From ANME-2 cluster archaeon (lineage in GTDB: Archaea > Halobacteriota > Methanosarcinia > Methanosarcinales > Methanocomedenaceae), in NCBI GenBank assembly GCA_023544495.1, contig JAMJFV010000007.1, forward strand, positions 1 through 31,299: a stretch of DNA of 31,299 bases. The letters run 5' to 3'. The notes below the pieces were generated by a model, which did no database searches, was not told the DNA's origin, and saw only the letters and a list, made by a program, of their open reading frames with translations. Position numbers and translations under genes: made by a program. This document shows positions 21,359 to 29,129 of this stretch, piece after piece. Position 1 is the stretch's first letter; each line of letters begins with the position of its first letter.

Positions 21359-22804
21359 TCATACATCATGTTGTTCTTGTGCTGGGTTTGGCTTCTTTGG
21401 ATTTTGAGATTTATCTCTGGTGATTGTTGCAGAAACATCGCCGTACAGTGCATTCACGGTCAGGATATCTCTTATGCCCACTCCTGTATCGCTAATGACG
21501 ATCCGGGTATCTGACCAGGAGATCACATCTGTCCTGAAGGTACCTGTCTTACCCTTTGTCTTATGGGTAACGAATACACCAAGACTGTTGAATGATGGGT
21601 CAGGTTGCGGATTAAATCCTGTTCCTTCAATTGTTATGGTATCTCCACTCATCTTTGCAGATGTGATCCCAACTGGAGGAACCACTATCAAACCTGATGT
21701 CTGGCTTGGCTTTTTGCCTTTCACAACTTTAATCTCATGAACACCTGCACTGAGCGCAGGGGTAGCAACCACTATCTGTGAATTTGTTATACTCCTGGGA
21801 GCATAACTGACTCCATCAATAGATACGGTAGTTATATACGGTTCCTGGATAAAGTTAGTACCTGTGATGATCAGGTCTGTCGGTATACTGGCAATCACTG
21901 TGTTCGGACTCATTTCAGTCAAGTCTGGCACAACAGGTCCGGCAAAAGGATTGTCTGCACCTGCATCCCAGAATGCATGGCATCCCCAGCAATCCCAGTT
22001 ATTGTTTATGTGGCCATACCCCAAAGGTCCATTATTCTGATAATTATACTGGATATTATGTATCGTGCCCACACTGTGACACTGTTCACAATACCGAATT
22101 CCCAGGACTATACTTGGCTGTCCTGGAGTCTCACCATGGCACCAGTTACATAAATTACCACTGTTGCCTGGCCCACCGGTCACTTCTACTAATTCGTTAT
22201 GATGAGTATTTGTATTAGACAGGATTATAGGACTGGCACTTGAATTTTCCTGATGACATGCCCAGCAGCCTCCCCAATATCTGCCACTCGTTGCATTAAT
22301 TACATTATAGGTTACATTAGGTGTAACCATTGATACCGGATATGGAGGAACATAATGACCATCATCGTAATTATCTACATATGCCCCATGACAACCAGTA
22401 TTATTTCCACACTGCCTGGTCTGTGCCGCTGTCGTGTTATGATGCGGTCTGCTGATATTGACCTCATCAGGATTGCCGGACCATGCCGTTCCATTATGAC
22501 ACAGGATGCAATCTCTTTCCATGACGACTCCGTAACCTCCCGGGGCACCTGCATCAACTGGATGGCAATTTTGACAATTCCACTCACCACCTGGTACAAG
22601 CAAATGGTGTCTATTTGCAATAGCTGTATCATCTGGCCCATGGCAGGGAGCCACATTATGACATGAAGCTGCAGTAAGTTGATTAACTGCAGTATCGTAA
22701 AACCCTATATTCTGATTTGCTGGTGGCGGGGGTACAATTGCATACCCCGAGGTAATTGCTAAAATGATTATAATTGCTGATAATAGAAAAATTCTATTTT
22801 TCAT
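21359..22804 (-). CDS. secreted octahaem-type cytochrome with two IPT/TIG-like domains (paralogue 2)
   Basis: A 481-aa exported cytochrome. After the signal peptide (about 1-22) the mature start is IVPPPPANQNIGFYDT, shared with the upstream paralogue. Six canonical CxxCH motifs are at C77, C99, C180, C219, C239 and C272. Two CX5CH motifs, CHNVAPCH (C48) and CGNNTGCH (C132), sit where haems are expected from alignment, giving eight candidate haems. Many His residues (NRHHLL, RPHHN, DDGHY, NTHHN, TIHN, GYGH) could be distal ligands. Residues about 293-375 and 380-465 are two IPT/TIG-like beta domains (MSPNTVIASIPTDLIITGTNF). The tail is Lys/Pro-rich. GGAGGT precedes the ATG and a TATA-like ACATATATGA lies about 45 nt upstream. 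The likely role is extracellular or cell-surface electron transfer. Confidence 0.88.
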   Translation of the reverse strand: MKNRIFLLSAIIIILAITSGYAIVPPPPANQNIGFYDTAVNQLTAASCHNVAPCHGPDDTAIANRHHLLVPGGEWNCQNCHPVDAGAPGGYGVVMERDCILCHNGTAWSGNPDEVNISRPHHNTTAAQTRQCGNNTGCHGAYVDNYDDGHYVPPYPVSMVTPNVTYNVINATSGRYWGGCWACHQENSSASPIILSNTNTHHNELVEVTGGPGNSGNLCNWCHGETPGQPSIVLGIRYCEQCHSVGTIHNIQYNYQNNGPLGYGHINNNWDCWGCHAFWDAGADNPFAGPVVPDLTEMSPNTVIASIPTDLIITGTNFIQEPYITTVSIDGVSYAPRSITNSQIVVATPALSAGVHEIKVVKGKKPSQTSGLIVVPPVGITSAKMSGDTITIEGTGFNPQPDPSFNSLGVFVTHKTKGKTGTFRTDVISWSDTRIVISDTGVGIRDILTVNALYGDVSATITRDKSQNPKKPNPAQEQHDV

Positions 22805-22842
22805 ATTTTTACCTCCGTTGAATTATCCGCTATTGTGGAAAT

Positions 22843-22852
22843 TCATATATGT
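22843..22852 (-). promoter_or_regulatory. possible internal promoter for the second cytochrome
   Basis: Just past the terminator, the minus strand reads CCACATATATGAATTT, a TATA-like element about 44 nt before the ATG at 22804, predicting a leader of about 18 nt that includes the GGAGGT Shine-Dalgarno. This would let the second cytochrome and the protease be transcribed independently of the first cytochrome. Confidence 0.4.
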
Positions 22853-22854
22853 GG

Positions 22855-22892
22855 AAAAAAAGTTGAAAGAAGAAAGCAGTCTTCTTTCAACT
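22855..22892 (-). terminator. 13-bp hairpin with T7 between the two octahaem cytochrome genes
   Basis: On the minus strand, 8 nt past the TAG of the first cytochrome, AGTTGAAAGAAGA pairs perfectly with TCTTCTTTCAACT (plus-strand arms 22861-22873 and 22880-22892, 6-nt loop), followed by seven T. This is the strongest terminator-like structure in the window. It should stop or attenuate transcription between the paralogues, or stabilise the 3' end of the first message after processing. Confidence 0.75.
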
Positions 22893-22899
22893 CAACTAT

Positions 22900-24417
22900 C
22901 TATTTTTTAGATTTACCTCTACCTGCGATATTTACTGAGTCTTCACCGTTCAGCGATTTAACGGTCAATTCACCTGCTCTGATATTCGCCTGAGCTATGA
23001 TCTCAGTCTCGGTCCAGCTGATAATATCAGCTTTTATGGTAGTTGTTACCCTGTTCTTGCCTTTGCCAGTAGTCTGGTCAATAAACAAACCAAGGTCATT
23101 GAATGCTGAGTCGGGCTCAGCACCAAATCCTGTACCGGTAATGGTTATCTTACCGTTAGCCAGTGCTGCCGATGTGATATCTGCCTGTTCTACAACTACC
23201 AGCATACCCGGGCTGGTGTATTTGGGCTCTATGTCTCCGTTCTTCACAACCCTTATAGAATGTATTCCTGCCGTCATTGAAGGTACCGTTACAACTATCT
23301 GGTTGTCACGTACGGAATCAGGCGTCAAAAGCGTTCCATCGACAGAAACCGCTGCGGTATAGGTACCAGTACCGCTCAGGAAGTTGCTGCCGGTGATTGT
23401 TACCCTGGTGGGTGCACCCGCTTTCAACTTATTTGGCGTTACACTTGTCATGTCTGGAATTATTGCGCCCTGTAATGATGCCGCACCTGCATCCCAGAAT
23501 GCATGGCAACCGTTACAATCCCAGTCTGTTCCAATATGGCCGTAGCCAAGCTGTCCGGTGGTATTGTCATAGTCGTACTGGATATTGTGGATCATGGCTA
23601 CACTGTGGCACTTCTCACATCCTGTACCATTAATTGTATCGCCAGCATTCAGTATTGCCGAATTTCTGATTTCCAAGTGTCGATTGACGGTGTCCCATCC
23701 AAATCCATATGGATCCGAGAGATAAATTCTCAGCACGTTTGCACTTCCATCACTCCGAAGTAAAGAAGCGTTGCCAACGTGGCACCAGGTACACTGTCTG
23801 CCCGGAATACCCCTGGTTGCATCATGGTGCGTATCATGGTTATCCAGAATCACCGGAGAAGCTGTATCATCTAACCAGTGACATGCCCTACAACCGCCCC
23901 ACAGCCTTCCACTGGTTGCATTTATCAACTTATAATCTGCCAATGGAGTTAGTAAAGACGTATTATAGGCCGGTACATAATGGCCGTCATCGTAGTTGTC
24001 GATGTAAGAATGGCAATCATTGCAATGTCTTGAAATCGCACTTGTACTGAAATGATGCGGCCTGGGGATAGTCACTTCAGTAGGATTTTCTGACCATGCT
24101 GTCCCGTTATGACACTGGATACAATCCCTTTCAATGATAACACCATAGCCTCCCGGAGAATTCGGATCAACCGGATGACAGTTTAGACATGTCCACTCGC
24201 CGCTTGGAACAAGCAGATGGTGCCTGTTGGCAATTGCTGTGTCATCAGATCCGTGGCACGGTGCTGCAGAATGGCATGATTCCGGGGTCAGGTCAGCGAT
24301 AAATGTATCGTAGAATCCTATGTTCTGATTCGCTGGCGGTGGCGGTACAATCGCCACTGCTACACCTGCTAATAATAGAATAGCTATGGCTACACCTAAT
24401 AGATATCGATTTTTCAT
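22900..24417 (-). CDS. secreted octahaem-type cytochrome with two IPT/TIG-like domains (paralogue 1)
   Basis: A 505-aa exported cytochrome, first gene of the cluster. The signal peptide spans about 1-22 (YLLGVAIAILLLAGVAVA). Seven CxxCH motifs are at C77, C99, C132, C176, C209, C267 and C301, plus one CX5CH (CHSAAPCH, C48): eight candidate haems. Numerous His residues (NRHHLL, RPHHF, DDGHY, DTHHD, NRHLE, MIHN, GYGH) suit bis-His coordination. Compared with the downstream paralogue it has about 40 extra residues between haems 6 and 7. Residues about 322-405 and 410-495 are IPT/TIG-like beta domains, the first opening TSVTPNKLKAGAPTRVTITG, and the C-terminus is basic (GRGKSKK). GAGGAG lies 8 nt upstream of the ATG. 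It probably carries electrons outside the membrane, possibly as a polymer. Confidence 0.88.
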   Translation of the reverse strand: MKNRYLLGVAIAILLLAGVAVAIVPPPPANQNIGFYDTFIADLTPESCHSAAPCHGSDDTAIANRHHLLVPSGEWTCLNCHPVDPNSPGGYGVIIERDCIQCHNGTAWSENPTEVTIPRPHHFSTSAISRHCNDCHSYIDNYDDGHYVPAYNTSLLTPLADYKLINATSGRLWGGCRACHWLDDTASPVILDNHDTHHDATRGIPGRQCTWCHVGNASLLRSDGSANVLRIYLSDPYGFGWDTVNRHLEIRNSAILNAGDTINGTGCEKCHSVAMIHNIQYDYDNTTGQLGYGHIGTDWDCNGCHAFWDAGAASLQGAIIPDMTSVTPNKLKAGAPTRVTITGSNFLSGTGTYTAAVSVDGTLLTPDSVRDNQIVVTVPSMTAGIHSIRVVKNGDIEPKYTSPGMLVVVEQADITSAALANGKITITGTGFGAEPDSAFNDLGLFIDQTTGKGKNRVTTTIKADIISWTETEIIAQANIRAGELTVKSLNGEDSVNIAGRGKSKK

Positions 24418-24837
24418 ATATTTACACTCCTCTAAATTTTGAAGAGCGTAGCATGTTGATGTGAGTGACGATTATTTGAATCTAAACATGATCGGAATGA
24501 TTATAGTAATCATACCTTGTCAGATAATTACTAAATATCATTGACCGGCAATCCAAGATAATCCCCCAACCAATTCTTGCTAAGCTCTATCCTCCCAATT
24601 AGTAAACAAACATAGTAATTAATGTTATATAATTTTACCTATTTGATATTTAAGACTCTTTATTTTATTCTGGTGCATCAGAAATTATTGACAAATCATA
24701 TATCAATTACCTGAAATTTCAATCTGCTTTCCTCAATAGTTGAATTTTGCATCCATATCACTCAAAATCCTTCCGAAATCGATTATATTGTGATAGTTAC
24801 CACTATTCCCGTAACAATCCATATGATATCTATACTG
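24418..24837 (-). other. long AT-rich leader/promoter region of the cytochrome cluster
   Basis: No credible gene lies in these 420 nt. Going upstream from the first cytochrome it holds a good Shine-Dalgarno (GAGGAG), an imperfect 23-bp palindrome at 24494-24516 and an AT-rich block near 24610-24660 with a TATA-like AAATTATATAAC on the minus strand. That block could be the promoter with a long leader, or it could be remnant DNA flanking the transposase fragment. Confidence 0.5.
24494..24516. promoter_or_regulatory. 23-bp imperfect palindrome upstream of the cytochrome cluster
   Basis: GGAATGATTA-TAG-TAATCATACC has 9 of 10 complementary positions per arm around a 3-nt centre, with a perfect ATGATTA/TAATCAT core at 24497-24513. 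It lies 77-99 nt upstream of the first cytochrome start. Size and symmetry fit a dimeric regulator site; the cognate regulator is unknown. Confidence 0.4.
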
Positions 24838-25136
24838 TCATCCACAATTTTTTATCGCTCTGTCTAATGGAGAATGCCCTTTCCATTTACAAGTATTACA
24901 CTTTCTTTTATTCATGAATATGAATGTAAACAGATTATAGAAAAAATTTGCCAACCCGCATTTTGTTTTGAAAGATCGCACCTGATGAACAAAATCATTT
25001 ATCATAGAAAATAACTGCTCCATGACATTATTTGTTTCTGGAGTAAAGCCGGCTTCAAGCAACTCCTTATTTTTGCGATAAATCTCTTTGATATACTCAA
25101 ACACTTTTTTCGATCAGATGATCAACATCGAAAAAA
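24838..25136 (-). pseudogene. C-terminal remnant of a transposase, frameshifted
   Basis: The 88-codon open frame (25104-24838) contains GFTPETNNVMEQLFSMINDF and continues VRSFKTKCGLANFFYNLFTF, ending in KGHSPLDRA. The TNNxMEQ segment with its Glu resembles the last acidic residue region of DDE transposases. Upstream, the reading frame VDFFDVDHLIEKS joins this segment only after a one-base shift at the A-run near 25105-25110, and coding resemblance stops at the msrB stop codon. The N-terminal two-thirds of a transposase is missing, and no terminal inverted repeats were recognised. The insertion-sequence family is not identifiable with confidence. Confidence 0.65.
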
Positions 25137-25538
25137 TCAACCCTTCCCCTCTTCAAACTCCAGCGCCAGCGAATTGATGCAATACCGCTCCCTGCTCGGC
25201 TGCGGTCCGTCATCGAACACATGCCCCAGGTGCCCGCCACACCTGCTGCACACCACTTCGGTCCTGTGCATCCCAAGACTGTTATCAGGTCTCAGTTCCA
25301 CCTTATCATTCGAGATGGGGGTCCAGAAACTCGGCCACCCGCTGCCTGAATCATACTTCTCGTCCGAGCGGAACAGCTCCTGCCCGCAGGCTGCACATAC
25401 ATAGACGCCTTCCCTGTCAAACTTGTTGAACTTACCAGTGAATGGCGGCTCAGTTCCCTTTTCTATCAATACATGGAACTTTTCAGGAGCCAGTTCTTTT
25501 CTCCACTCTTCTTTTGTTCTTGATATCTTAGGTTCCAA
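25137..25538 (-). CDS. msrB: peptide-methionine (R)-S-oxide reductase MsrB
   Basis: A 133-aa MsrB, which reduces methionine-R-sulfoxide in damaged proteins. It has the two zinc CxxC pairs (CAAC at about 48-51 and CSRC at about 97-100), the SGSGWPSFWTPI and GHLGHVFDDGP motifs and the catalytic Cys in RYCINSLAL. Length is normal for the stand-alone enzyme. The start is TTG at 25538 with AGGGGGT 8 nt upstream; no ATG fits the family N-terminus. The stop codon abuts a transposase remnant, so the gene's 3' flank was reshaped by an insertion. It is monocistronic as far as can be seen. Confidence 0.95.
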   Translation of the reverse strand: MEPKISRTKEEWRKELAPEKFHVLIEKGTEPPFTGKFNKFDREGVYVCAACGQELFRSDEKYDSGSGWPSFWTPISNDKVELRPDNSLGMHRTEVVCSRCGGHLGHVFDDGPQPSRERYCINSLALEFEEGKG

Positions 25539-25649
25539 TTCTTATACCCCCTGGACAAAATTAAATGTAATATACCGATAAGGTAGATTACAACATTACC
25601 TTTGAGCACAGCCAACCGAATCAGGGGAAAATACATTCGAATCAAATCG

Positions 25650-27077
25650 TCAATTCATTTCATGCCCGTTCTTATCCCCTCTTCCAATGCCCTTATACAC
25701 AAATCCCGCACCAATGAACCCATCAGCATCCACAACATTCCTGCCGTCCACAATCACCGGATGCTTCTTATCCATCAATCCTTTCAATAGACCAGCATCC
25801 ATCTTGAAATACTCATTATGCCCGGTCAATATTGCTACCACATCAGCACCCTTCACCACATCAGATAGCTCATGGGAAATGTCCACACCCGGATACTCCA
25901 TCACATGAGGGTCATGCACGACCACTTCACACCCTGCATCCAGCAAAAGGTCCCTATAAGGCTCTGATGGCGGATTCCTGGCATCATCTGAATTATTGAT
26001 GAACGCCCATCCCAGAATGGCCACCCTGGACCCGGAAAGAGTCCTGTCCACCCGTGAAAGAGCGTCAACGGTCAAATTATACATATGCACCGGCATGAAA
26101 TCGTTCACCTTTCGGGCCAGCACAAATAGAGAATCAAGCCCCTGAGGATAATCCAGCCTTCTTTTCGAGATCTTCACGCCCCGCTCCAGATGGTACGTAT
26201 CCTTGGTAAGGCAGTGCCCGCCCACACCCGCACCCGGATACAGCATGGCCCTGGTGATACCTTCCCCTTTCAGGCTGTCCACGCCCGTACGCACATCATA
26301 GACATTGATGCCCATAGCCTCGCAGTACAGTGCCAGCTGGTTGATGGCAGCGATCTGGAGGTCGCGGAACGTGTTCTCTGCAGTCTTGGTCACTTCAGCG
26401 GCCGTGGCCGTCATGGGAATGACCCTTCCTGTCGTCATAACCGGAGTATACAGTTCCACTGCCCGGTCAGTGCTGGCCTGGTCGATACCACCAACAATAC
26501 GGTCATGCTCCTGGATATTGCGTAGCAGCCTGCCCACCATTACCCGCTCGGGAGCATGTGCCAGGGCAAAATCCTTTCCTGCAATAAGACCTGACTCCTC
26601 CTCCAGTATCTGTCTTGCCATACCACCGGTAGTGCCTGGCGTTATTGTGGACTCCAGCACCACCAGCGTACCTTTACTGATATACCGCCCCGCCTGTCTT
26701 ATGCCTTCTATCAGAGCACCAAAATCAGGCTCAAGGTCCTGAGGATTGGCAAAAGGTGTCTGGATGGCCAGAGTCACGGCATCCACCTCCGATATCCTGG
26801 AAAATTCTGACGTACACCTGAACTTACCCCCTTTTACTACTTTATTGATAAGGTCTTCAAGCCCAGGTTCATCGCCTTTTAAAGGGCTTTCGCCCCGATT
26901 TATCATTTCTATCTTGTAGCCCGAAGAAGGAGTATCCCTCTGGAATCCCAATACCAGGTCAAAATGATTCGAATCCGCGAACAGCGCCGCTGCAGGTATG
27001 CCCACATATCCCATCCCGATCACTCCGATCTTCCTGATGGGACCTTTTTTATCCAATATTTCTTTAAGGTCGTTCAT
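25650..27077 (-). CDS. nucleotide-sugar (UDP-HexNAc) 6-dehydrogenase, WecC/WbpA-like
   Basis: A 475-aa UDP-glucose/GDP-mannose dehydrogenase family enzyme that oxidises C6 of a UDP-N-acetylhexosamine to a uronic acid using two NAD+. It has the NAD-binding GVIGMGYVG (about 18-26), the ESTITPGTT segment, the catalytic Cys289 in PGAGVGGHCLTKD and the C-terminal UDP-binding domain (ILGWAFINNSDDARNPPS). The presence of WbpB-, WbpE- and WbpD-like genes directly upstream argues for UDP-GlcNAc or UDP-ManNAc as substrate. The ATG at 27077 is favoured by a GTGAT Shine-Dalgarno-like sequence; a GTG at 27086 would add three residues. It is the last gene of the four-gene cassette. Confidence 0.88.
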   Translation of the reverse strand: MNDLKEILDKKGPIRKIGVIGMGYVGIPAAALFADSNHFDLVLGFQRDTPSSGYKIEMINRGESPLKGDEPGLEDLINKVVKGGKFRCTSEFSRISEVDAVTLAIQTPFANPQDLEPDFGALIEGIRQAGRYISKGTLVVLESTITPGTTGGMARQILEEESGLIAGKDFALAHAPERVMVGRLLRNIQEHDRIVGGIDQASTDRAVELYTPVMTTGRVIPMTATAAEVTKTAENTFRDLQIAAINQLALYCEAMGINVYDVRTGVDSLKGEGITRAMLYPGAGVGGHCLTKDTYHLERGVKISKRRLDYPQGLDSLFVLARKVNDFMPVHMYNLTVDALSRVDRTLSGSRVAILGWAFINNSDDARNPPSEPYRDLLLDAGCEVVVHDPHVMEYPGVDISHELSDVVKGADVVAILTGHNEYFKMDAGLLKGLMDKKHPVIVDGRNVVDADGFIGAGFVYKGIGRGDKNGHEMN

Positions 27078-27107
27078 GAATATCACATATTTTTTTGGAA
27101 AATGATC

Positions 27108-28037
27108 TCAAATCTTTAATGCCTTTCCTTTTTGGTATGATTCTATTGCCACCATTGCAGCCCTGAGAGCATGGATCCCATCCTCCCCTGACGGTTGCGG
27201 ATCTTCGCCACGTGTAACTGTGCCAACAAAATATTCAAGTTCTTTTTGTAAAGGTTCTTCCTTGTTTATTTTGGCTTTCCTGATCCATCCCCCATCATGC
27301 AGTTCTACGGTCTGGTCGATATAATCAAGATATGCTACACCTTTGACACCTATGGCAGTGAGCTTCCTGACCTTGTGGGGGGTCAGCCAGTTCGTCTCTA
27401 CCAGTCCTGAGAACTCATGGTCGAATCGGAGCATGATCGCTGCATGGTCTTCCATTGAATGGATATCTGCACCGGCAATGGCATATACCTCATTGACCTT
27501 CATACCGTAGAGATATGATATTACATCGATGTCATGCACCCCTATATCAAGTATCACTCCTACATCCCGTATCCTGGGATTATAGGGTCCTACCCTGCGG
27601 GTAGATATCGAAACGATCTTGCCTAACGTTCCCGAATCAATGATCTCCTTCAACCTCATGACCGCCGGATTGAACCGTTCAATATGCCCCACCATTAACT
27701 TTACCTTTGCCTCTTTAGCGGCATTGGATAATCTCTGTGCATTTTCCAGGGTATCTGCAATGGGTTTTTCCATCAGGATATGTGCACCCGCATCAATAGC
27801 GTCCATTCCTATGGACATATGCAGTGTCGTTGGCACGACAATACTTACCACATCAAGGTCATGCTCAAGCAGTTGCCTGTGGTCGGTATAACCCTTTACC
27901 CCATAGAGTCCGGCCAATTCGTTGACCCTCTTCTGGGACACATCAGATATGCCGACAAGTTCTACTTGTTCCATCTCGTTGTAGATGCGCACATGGTGCT
28001 GGCCCATGGCTCCGATGCCAATTACTCCCGCTCTCAT
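27108..28037 (-). CDS. Gfo/Idh/MocA oxidoreductase, WbpB-like
   Basis: A 309-aa NAD-dependent sugar oxidoreductase with the Rossmann motif GVIGIGAMGQHHV at the N-terminus, the family EKP motif (E90-K91-P92) and the conserved GVILDIGVHDIDVISYL segment of the C-terminal domain. Context points to a WbpB-type role: oxidising C3 of UDP-N-acetyl-glucosaminuronic acid to the 3-keto sugar used by the adjacent aminotransferase. Its ATG overlaps the stop of the aminotransferase gene by 4 nt (ATGA), so the two are translationally coupled and probably supply consecutive steps. Confidence 0.87.
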   Translation of the reverse strand: MRAGVIGIGAMGQHHVRIYNEMEQVELVGISDVSQKRVNELAGLYGVKGYTDHRQLLEHDLDVVSIVVPTTLHMSIGMDAIDAGAHILMEKPIADTLENAQRLSNAAKEAKVKLMVGHIERFNPAVMRLKEIIDSGTLGKIVSISTRRVGPYNPRIRDVGVILDIGVHDIDVISYLYGMKVNEVYAIAGADIHSMEDHAAIMLRFDHEFSGLVETNWLTPHKVRKLTAIGVKGVAYLDYIDQTVELHDGGWIRKAKINKEEPLQKELEYFVGTVTRGEDPQPSGEDGIHALRAAMVAIESYQKGKALKI

Positions 28038-29125
28038 CCTGTTAATTCTCCCATTGTTGTTATGATGTGGTCCAGTTCTTCCCGTGAGACTGAAGGGTGC
28101 ACAGGTAATGATATAACTTCTCTTGAAACAATATCCGTATTTTTCAAAGAATCGGTATACCCTAATCTTGTGTAGAAAGGCTGCTTATGTATTGGTATGG
28201 GATAATATATTCCGGTCCCAATACCATGTTTACCCAATAATGTAACAAGTCTGTCCCGCTCATATCTGCAATCATCTGTTACCCTGATTGTATATTGATG
28301 GAATACATGGGTACAGCCACTTCGTATCTGAGGTGTGTCAATCCCTGGAAGCCCTTTCAATCCTGCTGAAAGATATCCGGCATTCTCTATTCTTTTCTGG
28401 TTGAAATCATCAAGTTTCTTGAGCTGGACAAGACCGATGGCTGCGGAAATATCAGTCATCCTGAAGTTATATCCCAGCATCTCATGATGATATCGCTGCT
28501 TTGAACCGTGTGAGCGTATCATCCGTCCAACAGTATCTATCTCCATATCATGTGTCGTGATCATCCCGCCTTCGCTTGTTGTCATGTTCTTGGTAGGATA
28601 GAAACTGAAAGTACCGATCCCGAATGAACCGGCATGTCTTCCATGTTCCATTGCACCGTGGGCCTGGCAGGCATCTTCGATAACGTCCAGTTTTTTATCT
28701 TCTGCAATCTCCATTATGGTTTTCATCTCTGCAGGATGACCGTACAGATGTACAGGCAGGAGGGCTTTTGTACGGGGAGTGATCTTTGTTTGGATCTCAT
28801 CCGGGTCGATGTTGAACGTATCAGGTGAAATGTCTGCAAATACCGGTCTTGCATCTGTATACAGAATGGAGTTTGCGGTTGCAATGAATGAAAATGAAGA
28901 CGTGATCACTTCATCCCCCTTACCTATACCGGCCGCCTGCAATGCGATTTGAAGTGCAGCTGTTCCCGAGTTCACCGCAATTGCATGGTTTACACCTATG
29001 TATTTGCTGTACTTGTTTTCAAATTCCGCGACCCTGCTGCCTTCTGCGATCACTCCCGATCTCATGACCTCGTTCACAGCATGTATTTCGTCCTCTTCAA
29101 TAATTGGTCTGGCTATTGGTATCAT
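28034..29125 (-). CDS. DegT/DnrJ/EryC1/StrS aminotransferase, WbpE-like
   Basis: A 363-aa PLP-dependent sugar aminotransferase. It has the substrate and PLP loops AVNSGTAALQIALQA and VIEDACQAHGA and the PLP lysine K179 in FSFYPTKNMTTSEGGM. These enzymes use glutamate to aminate keto-sugar nucleotides; beside WbpB- and WbpD-like genes the expected product is the 3-amino sugar UDP-GlcNAc(3NH2)A. The gene starts 4 nt after the stop of the acetyltransferase gene and overlaps the next gene by 4 nt, a compact operon arrangement. Other DegT roles such as 4-amino sugars cannot be excluded from sequence alone. Confidence 0.9.
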   Translation of the reverse strand: MIPIARPIIEEDEIHAVNEVMRSGVIAEGSRVAEFENKYSKYIGVNHAIAVNSGTAALQIALQAAGIGKGDEVITSSFSFIATANSILYTDARPVFADISPDTFNIDPDEIQTKITPRTKALLPVHLYGHPAEMKTIMEIAEDKKLDVIEDACQAHGAMEHGRHAGSFGIGTFSFYPTKNMTTSEGGMITTHDMEIDTVGRMIRSHGSKQRYHHEMLGYNFRMTDISAAIGLVQLKKLDDFNQKRIENAGYLSAGLKGLPGIDTPQIRSGCTHVFHQYTIRVTDDCRYERDRLVTLLGKHGIGTGIYYPIPIHKQPFYTRLGYTDSLKNTDIVSREVISLPVHPSVSREELDHIITTMGELTG

Positions 29126-29129
29126 GATA

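Noticed and set aside
22375..22656. 93-codon frame inside the second octahaem cytochrome
   Set aside because: An alternative-frame shadow on the same strand; it lacks a ribosome binding site and any haem motif.
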